A stretch of 64,000 bases of DNA from Streptomyces sp. SAI-127 (GTDB taxonomy: Bacteria; Actinomycetota; Actinomycetes; Streptomycetales; Streptomycetaceae): contig NZ_JARXYJ010000001.1 in NCBI RefSeq assembly GCF_029894425.1, positions 3,224,001-3,288,000 on the forward strand, written 5' to 3'. The translations under genes and the position numbers were made by a program. Of the stretch, positions 49,316 to 57,592 are shown one piece after another. Numbering within the stretch: position 1 is the first letter of the stretch; each line of letters opens with the position of its first letter. The notes under the pieces were generated by a model that made no database searches, was not told the origin of the DNA, and worked only from the letters and a program-made list of their open reading frames with translations.

Positions 49316-50994
49316 CAGTTGGCGCTGCCGTTCTTGTCGATGAGCTGCTTGTACCAGTCGCGCAGCTTGTCGCCGCCGGAGGACTTCCACGTGGAGATGG
49401 CGGCCTGCACGTCGGACAGCTTGCGGTTGCCGCGCACGTAGTCGATCTCCAGCTGCTCGAACTGGCTGGAGAGGTTGGCGTAGCGGGTCGGCTCGACGAT
49501 GTTCATGCCGAAGGTGGACGTCTTCTTCATGAACGCCCCCATCCGCTGCTGCCACTCGACCTGCTTGCGGGCGACCTCGGGGAAGTCGGGGTGGGCGAAG
49601 TAGGCGGCCGGTGCGGCCAGCATGACCCAGGCGTTGAGCACCTCGGAGTTGCCCAGGTCGTTCTTGACCGGGACGCCGTCCTTGACCGTGTAGTGGGTGC
49701 CCTCGACGCCGTAGTCGACGAGCATCCGCTCCTTGGTGCCGTAGGGCGCGGCCGAGAAGTCGGCGGCGGCCAGCGCGTTCTCGATCGTCGCCTTCGAGGC
49801 GCCCTTGCGGATCAGCGACCAGATAGTGGCGGGCGAGGAGGCGTACAGCTTCGGGTTGCCACCGTCCGCACCGAAGAGGTCCATGGCGTCGATGACGAGG
49901 TCCGGGTTGGACGAGGCCTGTTCGGAGACCTTCCCGTACCAGTCGGCGATGTTGGTGTTCCAGACGAGGATCTGTCCGGCCGTGAAGCGCTGGCCCGCGT
50001 CACCCGAGCGCGCCTTGTCGTCGGGGTGGACCACACCCGCGTCGAACAACTTGCGGACCCACTCCAGGGCTTCGAGGTACTCGGGCTGCTCGATGCGGTA
50101 CGTCAGCTTGCCGTCGGACCCGATGTCCCAGCCGATCGGCCCGGAACCACGGACGCCGAAGAAGCTCCACGCGGACCAGGTCATGTCACCGCAGGCCCAC
50201 ACCTTGGCCTTGGAGCTGGTGGCCTCCTTGGCCCAGCTCATGAACTCATCGGCCGACTTGGGTACCGAGTAGCCCTTCTTGTCGAAGACGTCCTTGCGGT
50301 ACAGGGGCGCGATCCAGTTCGCGGTGGCGGCGGGCATCGGGATGCCGCGCAGCGCACCGCCGAAGATGCCCATGCGCCAGGCGTCGGAGGGGATCGCGGC
50401 CAGGTTCGGGTACTTCTTGACCTTGTCGCCCGCCAGGTAGGGGCCGAGGTCCATGAACTTCGCGGTGACGGCGTTCGAGATCTTGCCGACCAGTTCCCAG
50501 CTCGGCACGACCACCATGTCGGGTATGGAGCTGGAGGCGAGGACGGCGCCGAGCTTCTGGCCGTAGGTGTTGCCGTCCTGGTTCTGCCAGGTGACCTTGG
50601 TGCCCGCCGCGGCGTCGAGTGCCGTGTAGTAGGCGCAGCCGGCCTTCGGCGGGGAGCCCCAGAACGGGGACATGATCTTGATGGGGGCGCCGGTGCCGAG
50701 CTTCTCCGGGACCGAGGTCTTGAGGGCGGCGAGGTCGACCTTGCCGGTGTAGCCGGCTGCCGAGCCGTTCTTGGACGGCAGGTCCGGGTTCGCGACCGTG
50801 CTGGCGACGAATGCCGGCAGCAGCTTGTCCGCGGCCTTGCCCGACGTGGTCCCTTCGCGCTCGCCGCTGTCCGAGCCGCCACAGGCGGCAAGCAGCGGCA
50901 TCCCGCCCGCCACCGCTGCGGTGGCGACCGCGGTGGAGGCGAGGAAGCTTCTCCGGCTCGGCCCGGACGAGGCGGAAGCGGCGTTCGGCGTCAT
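49315..50994 (-). CDS. Oligosaccharide-binding lipoprotein of the ABC importer
   Basis: This 559-residue protein begins with a twin-arginine signal (SRRSFLAS) and lipobox LLAAC (Cys38), so it is exported and lipid-anchored. The mature part is a large family 1-type (LplA/YtcQ-like) solute-binding protein, longer than the usual 430 residues, which fits binding of branched oligosaccharides. It is the first gene of the operon (binding protein, two permeases, GH74, GH42, GH95, GH12, chorismate mutase), about 118 bases after the operator at 51112. Confidence 0.9.
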   Translation of the reverse strand: MTPNAASASSGPSRRSFLASTAVATAAVAGGMPLLAACGGSDSGEREGTTSGKAADKLLPAFVASTVANPDLPSKNGSAAGYTGKVDLAALKTSVPEKLGTGAPIKIMSPFWGSPPKAGCAYYTALDAAAGTKVTWQNQDGNTYGQKLGAVLASSSIPDMVVVPSWELVGKISNAVTAKFMDLGPYLAGDKVKKYPNLAAIPSDAWRMGIFGGALRGIPMPAATANWIAPLYRKDVFDKKGYSVPKSADEFMSWAKEATSSKAKVWACGDMTWSAWSFFGVRGSGPIGWDIGSDGKLTYRIEQPEYLEALEWVRKLFDAGVVHPDDKARSGDAGQRFTAGQILVWNTNIADWYGKVSEQASSNPDLVIDAMDLFGADGGNPKLYASSPATIWSLIRKGASKATIENALAAADFSAAPYGTKERMLVDYGVEGTHYTVKDGVPVKNDLGNSEVLNAWVMLAAPAAYFAHPDFPEVARKQVEWQQRMGAFMKKTSTFGMNIVEPTRYANLSSQFEQLEIDYVRGNRKLSDVQAAISTWKSSGGDKLRDWYKQLIDKNGSAN

Positions 50995-51111
50995 TGCGTC
51001 AACCCTTCATGGCGCACCAGGACACCCGGCGGTGGAGCCGTCGGCTGCGGTGTCTTGAGTGGAACTGGCTGAGCTGAAGCGATGTTTCGACCGTTGCGAC
51101 GGAATCCGTAG

Positions 51112-51125
51112 TCGAAGCGCTTCGA
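51112..51125. promoter_or_regulatory. LacI-type operator O3, transporter operon
   Basis: TCGAAGCGCTTCGA is a perfect palindrome placed just downstream of the predicted -10 of the leftward operon promoter (51136-51141), where a bound repressor would block transcription. Confidence 0.85.
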
Positions 51126-51135
51126 TGTTGCTGTG

Positions 51136-51164
51136 AGGTTAAGTGAACACCCAGGGGTGCACAA
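51136..51164 (-). promoter_or_regulatory. Predicted promoter of the xyloglucan transporter operon
   Basis: On the minus strand TTGTGC (51159-51164) and TAACCT (51136-51141) are separated by exactly 17 bases, about 142 bases before the binding-protein start. The operator O3 lies 10 bases downstream of the -10 element. Confidence 0.55.
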
Positions 51165-51271
51165 GGGTCGATCCCAAGATTCCTCCGAGGCATAAGGGGT
51201 GACCTTTTCTTATGCACCGCTTGAAGTGACGGTGTTGATCTCTTGACACCCACCCCGATGTCGAATGAGCA

Positions 51272-51285
51272 TCGAAGCGCTTCGA
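51272..51285. promoter_or_regulatory. LacI-type operator O4, GH3 gene
   Basis: TCGAAGCGCTTCGA lies 36 bases before the GTG at 51322 and 24 bases after a perfect TTGACA (51243-51248). No good -10 is visible at the matching distance. Confidence 0.85.
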
Positions 51286-51321
51286 AAGCATCGAACCGAT
51301 CCATCGCAAGGGGATCCCCAC

Positions 51322-54159
51322 GTGACCGCACACCCGCCGCACACACCACCGTTTCGCGATCCGCACCTGCCGTTCGCGAAGCGCATCGACGATCTGCTGT
51401 CGCGGCTGACCCTCGACGAGAAGACCGGATTCCTGCACCAGTTCGCCCCGGCCGTGGAACGGCTCGGCATCTCCGCGTTCCGCACCGGCCAGGAGGCGCT
51501 GCACGGCGTCGCGTGGATGGGACCCGCGACGGTCTTCCCGCAGGCGGTGGGCCTCGGCGCGACCTGGAACACCGATCTCGTACGCCGGGTCGGCGAGGCG
51601 GTGTCCAAGGAGGTCCGGGCGATGCGCGCCCGCGACGACAGGGTCGGCCTCAACATCTGGGCACCGACGGTCAATCTGCTCCGGCACCCGCTGTGGGGCC
51701 GTAACGAGGAGGGCTACTCGGAGGACCCGAAGCTCACCTCGGCCATCGCCACCGCCTACACCCACGGACTGCGCGGCGACCACCCCACGTACTGGCGCAC
51801 CGCCCCGGTGCTCAAGCACTGGCTCGCCCACAACAACGAGACGGACCGGGCCACGTCGTCGAGCTCGGTGCGTCCGCGCGTGCTGCACGAGTACGACCTG
51901 CGGGCCTTCCGCGAGACGGTCGAGGCGGGCGCGGTGGCCGGAGTGATGCCGGCGTACAACCTGGTCAACGGTCGGCCCAACCACGTCTCGCCGTATCTGC
52001 GCGAGCACCTGCGCGCCTGGACCGACGAGGAGCTGCTGGTCTGCTCGGACGCGGGCGCGCCCTCCAACCTGGTCGACCACGAGCACTACTTCGGCACCCA
52101 CGAGGAGGCCACCGCGGCCTCCCTGCGGGCCGGCGTCGACAGCTTCACCGACCACGGCACGGACAGCGCGCAGATGGTCGGGCGGATCCGGAAGGCCTAC
52201 GAGCAGGGCCTGTTGACCGAGGCCGACATCGACACCGCGGTCCGCCGGCAGCTCTCGGTCCGCTTCCGGCTCGGTGAGTTCGACCCGCACGACGACCCGC
52301 ACGCCGGCGTCAGGGACTTCGACACCCCGGCACACCGCGCGCTCGCCCAGGAGGCCGCCGAGCAGGCGATCGTGCTGCTCAGGAACGACGGCGTGCTCCC
52401 GCTCGCCCCCGGCACCCGGCTCGCCGTGGTCGGCCTGCTCGCCGACGAGTGCAAGCTCGACTGGTACAGCGGCACGCTCATCCACCGCTCCACCCCGCTG
52501 GAGGGGCTGTACGAGCGGTTCGGCGCCGAGCGGGTGGCGTTCGCGGAGGGTGTGGACCGGGTCCGGCTGAAGACCTCCGCCGGGACGTTTCTGCATGTCC
52601 TGGCCTCCGAAGACGGCGAGGACGAGGTGCGCGGCGCCGACGGCGCCCTGGACCCGGCACTGCTCGCGGGCCGCACGGACCTGCCTGCGCTGACGACCGA
52701 CGCGACCGGCACCGAGTTCGCACTGATCGACTGGGACGAGGGCGTCCTCACGCTCCGCGCCCCCGACGGCCGCTATCTCTCCGTCGCCGAGGACGGTTAC
52801 CTGCGCGCCTCCGCCGACCAGCCGGGGGGCTGGGTCGTCCAGGAGACCTTCCGCCTGGAACCGCACGCGAACGGTCACCTCCTCAGGCACATCGGCACGG
52901 GCCGCCACGTCACTGTCGCCGCGGACGGAGTGAAGGTTGCCGACGAGAACGCGGAAACTTTCGAGCTGATCATCGCCGAACGCGGTGAGGACGCAGTGAC
53001 CCGCCTCTCCTCCGAGGCCGACGTGGTCCTGGTCGTCGCGGGCAACGACCCGCACATCAACGGCCGCGAGACCGAGGACCGGGCGTCCCTGCGGCTCCCC
53101 GTCCACCAAGAGCGCCTGCTGCGGGCGGCGCGCGCCGCCAACCCCCGCACGGTCCTGGCCCTGGTCTCGGCCTACCCCTACGCGGTCGACACGTCCGACC
53201 TGGCCGCGGCGCTCTGGACGGCCCACGGCGGCCAGGCGGCCGGCACCGCCCTGGCCCGCGTCCTGGCCGGGGACGTCTCTCCCGCGGGCCGCCTCCCGCA
53301 GACCTGGTACGAGAACGACGCCGACCTCCCCGGCCTCCTCGACTACGACGTCATCGGGAGCCGCCAGACATACCTGTACTTCGAGGGCACGCCCCTGTTC
53401 CCGTTCGGCCACGGGCTGTCGTACACGTCCTTCTCGTACGGCGATCTCACGTCCCGTGTGACGGACGGGACGCTGCATGTCTCGTTCGCGATCACGAACA
53501 CCGGTGACGTGACCGCCGACGAGGTCGCCCAGCTCTACACCCGCGCGGTGGACCCGGCACTCCCCCGCCCGCGCCGCGAACTCGTGGCGCACCGGCGCGT
53601 GACGCTCACCCCGGGCGCGCGGGAGGAGCTGTCCTTCGAAGTCCCCTTGCGTGCCTTCGAGTTCTGGGACGTGGCGCAGGGCCGCTCGCGCCTGGAGGCG
53701 GGCCCGTACGAGCTGCTGGCCGGTGCCTCCAGCGAGGACATCCGGCTGCGGACGACGGTCCTGCTCGACGGCGAGCCCGGCACGCCGCGCCCCGTGCTCC
53801 GACGGGGCCTGGAGGGCGCGGACTTCGACGAGCAGAGCGGTGTCGAGATCGTCGACCGGACGAGGACGGCGGGCGACGCGGTGACGGCGGCCGAGGGCCG
53901 TACCGGCGAACTGGTCTACCGGGACTGCGACTTCGGGGACGGCGTCGCCGAGGTCACCATGACGGTCTCCGGCGAGGGCGCGGTCGAACTGTCGCTGGAC
54001 GGGGGCACGGTGCTCGCCGTGGTGCAGGTGGAGGAATCCGACTCCGGACCGTACGACTACACCACGCTCGGCGCCGGAATCGTCGCCGAGGGCGTGCACG
54101 ACGTGCACCTCAGGCTGCGCGGCCCACTGCGGCTCGCGCATGTCGGCTTCTCCGGCTGA
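51322..54159 (+). CDS. GH3 beta-glucosidase with an inserted beta-trefoil-like domain, predicted cytoplasmic
   Basis: This 945-residue protein has the GH3 N-domain with nucleophile Asp243 in LLVCSDAGAPSNL, the GH3 C-domain, and a fibronectin III-like domain (HVSFAITNTGDVTADEVAQLY). Between residues about 425 and 555 a segment with LRAPDGRYLSVAEDGYL and LLRHIGTGRHVTVAADG looks like a fascin/beta-trefoil fold inserted in the C-domain. The last about 130 residues resemble a CBM6-type sandwich. No signal peptide is seen, so it likely trims glucose from imported oligosaccharides. The GTG at 51322 follows AAGGGG at about 9 bases. Its promoter is divergent from the transporter operon and carries operator O4. 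Confidence 0.88.
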   Translation: MTAHPPHTPPFRDPHLPFAKRIDDLLSRLTLDEKTGFLHQFAPAVERLGISAFRTGQEALHGVAWMGPATVFPQAVGLGATWNTDLVRRVGEAVSKEVRAMRARDDRVGLNIWAPTVNLLRHPLWGRNEEGYSEDPKLTSAIATAYTHGLRGDHPTYWRTAPVLKHWLAHNNETDRATSSSSVRPRVLHEYDLRAFRETVEAGAVAGVMPAYNLVNGRPNHVSPYLREHLRAWTDEELLVCSDAGAPSNLVDHEHYFGTHEEATAASLRAGVDSFTDHGTDSAQMVGRIRKAYEQGLLTEADIDTAVRRQLSVRFRLGEFDPHDDPHAGVRDFDTPAHRALAQEAAEQAIVLLRNDGVLPLAPGTRLAVVGLLADECKLDWYSGTLIHRSTPLEGLYERFGAERVAFAEGVDRVRLKTSAGTFLHVLASEDGEDEVRGADGALDPALLAGRTDLPALTTDATGTEFALIDWDEGVLTLRAPDGRYLSVAEDGYLRASADQPGGWVVQETFRLEPHANGHLLRHIGTGRHVTVAADGVKVADENAETFELIIAERGEDAVTRLSSEADVVLVVAGNDPHINGRETEDRASLRLPVHQERLLRAARAANPRTVLALVSAYPYAVDTSDLAAALWTAHGGQAAGTALARVLAGDVSPAGRLPQTWYENDADLPGLLDYDVIGSRQTYLYFEGTPLFPFGHGLSYTSFSYGDLTSRVTDGTLHVSFAITNTGDVTADEVAQLYTRAVDPALPRPRRELVAHRRVTLTPGAREELSFEVPLRAFEFWDVAQGRSRLEAGPYELLAGASSEDIRLRTTVLLDGEPGTPRPVLRRGLEGADFDEQSGVEIVDRTRTAGDAVTAAEGRTGELVYRDCDFGDGVAEVTMTVSGEGAVELSLDGGTVLAVVQVEESDSGPYDYTTLGAGIVAEGVHDVHLRLRGPLRLAHVGFSG

Positions 54160-54182
54160 GGGTCCGGAGCGGCTGACGACAA

Positions 54183-54224
54183 GAAGAGGCCCGGCACCGG
54201 AAGGCATCGGTGCCGGGCCTCTTC
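54183..54224. terminator. Bidirectional terminator after the GH3 gene
   Basis: GAAGAGGCCCGGCACCG (54183-54199) and CGGTGCCGGGCCTCTTC (54208-54224) form a perfect 17-bp stem with an 8-base loop. It separates GH3 from the convergent aldehyde dehydrogenase gene. Confidence 0.92.
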
Positions 54225-54283
54225 GAGAACCCTATATGGAAATGGTTCCCATTAGCTAGAGGGCTTCCGCCAGAGAGCTTCGG

Positions 54284-55729
54284 CTAGAGGGCGAGCCCCG
54301 TCAGCACCAGCACCCGCTCGTACGTGTAGTCGTCCATCGCGAACTTCACGCCCTCGCGGCCCACACCGGACTGCTTGACGCCGCCGTACGGCATCTGGTC
54401 GGCGCGGTAGGAGGGCACGTCGCCGACGACCACGCCGCCGACCTCGAGCGCGCGGTGGGCGCGGAAGGCAGCCTGCAGGTCGTGGGTGAACACGCCTGCC
54501 TGGAGCCCGTACTTGGAGGCGTTGACGGCGGCGAACGCCGCGGCCTCGCCGTTCACCTTCTGCACGGTGAGAACGGGGCCGAAGACCTCCTCGCAGGAGA
54601 TCGTCGTGTCGGCCGGGACGTCGGCGAGGACGGTCGGCGCGTAGGAGGCGCCGTCGCGGTCGCCGCCGGTGAGCAGCGTGGCGCCCGCCTCGACGGCCTC
54701 CTTCACCCACGCCTCGACGCGTACCGCCGCGTCCTCGCTGACCAGCGGGCCCACGTCGGTCCTGTCGTCGCCCGGGTCGCCGGTGACCTGGGCCTCGACG
54801 GCGGCGACGATCCGCGGGAGCAGCCGGTCGTACACCGACGCGTCGGCGATCACCCGCTGCACCGAGATGCAGGACTGGCCGCCCTGGTAGTTGGAGAAGG
54901 TCGCGATGCGGGTCGCGGCCCAGTCGAGGTCCTCGTCGCTCGCGTAGTCGCCGAGGACGACCGCCGCGCCGTTGCCGCCGAGCTCCAGGGTGCAGTGCTT
55001 GCGCGGCACCGAGTCCATGATCGCGTAACCGACCTTCTCGGAACCGGTGAAGGAGATCACGGGCAGGCGCTCGTCCTGGACGAGGGCGGGCATCCGGTCG
55101 TTCGGGACGGGCAGGATGCTCCACGCGCCGGCGGGCAGCTCGGTCTCGGCGAGGAGGTCGCCGATGATCAGCCCGGAGAGCGGAGTGGCCGGGGCCGGCT
55201 TCAGGATGATCGGGGCACCGGCCGCGATCGCCGGGGCGATCTTGTGGGCGCAGAGGTTGAGCGGGAAGTTGAAGGGCGCGATACCGAGCACGACACCCTT
55301 GGGGAAGCGCCGGGTCAGCGCGAGGCGACCCTGACCACCCAGGTCGGTGTCGAGGCGCTGGGCCTCACCGCCGTTGAACCGCCGGGCCTCCTCCGCGGCG
55401 AACCGGAACACGGAGACGGCACGGCCGACCTCCCCGCGGGCCCACTTGATCGGCTTGCCGTTCTCGGCGGAGATCAGCTGCGCGATCTCCTCGGTGCGTT
55501 CGACGAGCCTGCGGCTGACGTGGTCGAGGGCGGCGGCGCGGACGTGGGCGGGAGTGGCGGCGAACTCGTCCCGTACGGCGTACGCGGCGGCCACGGCCTC
55601 CTCGATCTGCTCGTCGTCCGGCACGGCGACCTTGCCCACGAGCCGGCCGTCCCACGGGGAGGTGACGTCGAAGGTGTCCTCGCCGGTGACCCGGCGGCCG
55701 GCGAGCCAGAAGGCGTGGGTGGAAGTCAT
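54284..55729 (-). CDS. Aldehyde dehydrogenase (succinate-semialdehyde/related type)
   Basis: This 481-residue enzyme has the family cofactor and catalytic motifs: FTGSEKVGYAI, ELGGNGAAVV with the catalytic glutamate, GGQSCISVQR with nucleophile Cys287, and EVFGPVLTVQK. It oxidises an aldehyde to the acid with NAD(P). It lies near gabT and a PucR-type regulator gene, so succinate semialdehyde or an aminoaldehyde is a reasonable substrate, but the type cannot be fixed by reading. ATG 55729 gives MTSTHAFWLAGRR; an earlier in-frame start at 55798 looks less likely. Confidence 0.88.
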   Translation of the reverse strand: MTSTHAFWLAGRRVTGEDTFDVTSPWDGRLVGKVAVPDDEQIEEAVAAAYAVRDEFAATPAHVRAAALDHVSRRLVERTEEIAQLISAENGKPIKWARGEVGRAVSVFRFAAEEARRFNGGEAQRLDTDLGGQGRLALTRRFPKGVVLGIAPFNFPLNLCAHKIAPAIAAGAPIILKPAPATPLSGLIIGDLLAETELPAGAWSILPVPNDRMPALVQDERLPVISFTGSEKVGYAIMDSVPRKHCTLELGGNGAAVVLGDYASDEDLDWAATRIATFSNYQGGQSCISVQRVIADASVYDRLLPRIVAAVEAQVTGDPGDDRTDVGPLVSEDAAVRVEAWVKEAVEAGATLLTGGDRDGASYAPTVLADVPADTTISCEEVFGPVLTVQKVNGEAAAFAAVNASKYGLQAGVFTHDLQAAFRAHRALEVGGVVVGDVPSYRADQMPYGGVKQSGVGREGVKFAMDDYTYERVLVLTGLAL

Positions 55730-55823
55730 GTCCCCACGGTAGGGCCGCGAGGGCGGGATCGAATTTGTCCGGGGTGTAGCAGTGGAGGACCCGGACACTC
55801 CGGTTCGGCGCTACCGGCGGTGT

Positions 55824-57486
55824 CTACTCCGCCGACGTCGTCGCCTTCAACGCCAGCCACAGCTCCATCCGCACATCGGGATCGTCCAGCGACCGGCCGA
55901 GGATCTCCTCGACCCGCCGCATCCGGTACCGCAGGGTGTGCCGGTGAACGCCGAGGTCCGCGGCCGCCGCGTCCCACTGGCCCGTGCCCGGACAGCCAGG
56001 CCCGCAGCGAGGCGACCAGGTCGCCCCGGCCGGTCGCGTCGTGCTCGTACAGCGGCCGCAGCAGCCCGTCCGCGAAGGCCCGTACCGCGTCGTCGGCGAG
56101 CAGCGGCAGCACCGACCCGGAGGCCAGCTGTTCGTGCTCGACGTACACCCGGCCCCGCCGCCGGGCGACCGACAGAGCCTGTTCGGCCTGCTTGTAGGCG
56201 GCCGCGGCGGCGATCGGTCCCACGGGGGCTGACACGCCGACGACCAGTTCGTCCTCGTCCCCGGCGTTCACCTGTTCGCGTGTGCGCGCCGCCTCCAGCG
56301 CCACCGCGTACTCGCCGCACGCGGTGACGGCGGCCCCGCCGTCCGCGGCCAGCACCACCAGCCGCTCCCGCTCGGGGACCACGAGCACGGCCTCGCCGGA
56401 GCGGGCCGCCGCGGACTCCACGATCTCGGTGAGCGCCTCGAGCGGATCGCCGTCCGTGTCGGCGGCCGCGGCGAGCGCGGCGGCGGACGGGACCCGGGTG
56501 GGCGCGTCGGCGGCGATCCGCACGGACGACACGGCGACCGTCTCCGCCACGATCAGCCGGAAGGGCGCGTCCAGGAGCCCGCCGTACAGATCTCCCGCGA
56601 CCGTGCGCCCGTGCTCCGGCTCGCCCGCGAGCAGCATCCGCAGCACCGCCGCCCCGATCCGCTGCTCGGCCGCCTGCAGCGAGCGCGACCGCTCGGTCGT
56701 GAGCGTCAGCAGCGCGATCGCCGAGTGCACGGCGTACCGCTCCGCCGTACCGAGCGCCGCGGCCGTCCCCACCGCCAGCGCGGACCGCGGCCGTCGCCCG
56801 GTGCCCAGGGAGTGCAGTTCCACGCGGTCGTCGTTGTCGGAAGTGCCGGTCCCCCCGACCACGGAAGAGGCGGGCGCGGGCCGTTCCCGCAGCCGCTCCA
56901 CGTCGGCGGTGAGGCGCGCGGCCCGGCGGCCGGCCCACTCCGGCGCGGTGGCGACGACGGCACCCGAGGCGTCGTAGAGCGCCGCCCAGCCGTCCACCTG
57001 GGAGGCGAGCGCGGCGAGCAGCCCTTCCGGGCCGCCGGTCAGAGCCTGCTTGGTCAGTTCGCGCTGGGCGGCGAAGCCCGCGGTGACCGACCGGTACTGA
57101 TCGGCGGCGATCTCCGCGGACACGGCCTTGCTGATCGCGAGGAACGGGGTGCGGCGCGGCACCTCGAGCAGCGGGAGTCCCTCGTCGCGGGCCGCCTCGA
57201 CGAGGGCCCCGGGGATCTCGTCGTAGTTGACCCCGACGGCGAACCCGAGCCCCACCACCCCCGCCCCGGCCAGCCGCTTCACATACCGCCGCATCGCCTC
57301 CGGGTCCTCCGCGTCCAGTTTCAGCGCGGTGATCAGCAGCAGCTCCCCGCCCTCCATGTAGGGGACGGGATCGGCCAGCTCGCTGACGTGCGCCCAGCGG
57401 ACGGGGACGTCCAGCCGGTCCTCGCCCGCGCGCACGGTCAGCTTGAGCGCGGAGTGATGGACGAGCGAGGCGAGCGTGGGTGGCAT
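55824..57486 (-). pseudogene. PucR-family transcriptional regulator, frameshifted at the C-terminus
   Basis: The gene encodes an N-terminal PucR domain (about residues 1-120), a linker with a GGDEF-related fold, and should end in a helix-turn-helix. The open frame continues to 55726 but goes out of register after ASLRAWLSGHG, near 55980-55983. In the next frame the expected tail follows at once: QWDAAAADLGVHRHTLRYRM, then the rest of HTH_30 and a stop at 55824-55826. One extra base in GGCCC at 55979-55983 explains it. Without repair the protein lacks its DNA-binding helix. It precedes the aldehyde dehydrogenase gene on the same strand. Either a sequencing error or a true loss. Confidence 0.8.
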
Positions 57487-57592
57487 GAGGCCCGGGACCT
57501 TCGGAGAGGAGTGCGCAGAGGTGTGATCTTTTGGCCGCCGTGTATGAACGACCTGTGACGATTCTGCCTCACTGTACGGTCCTCAGCTCACG

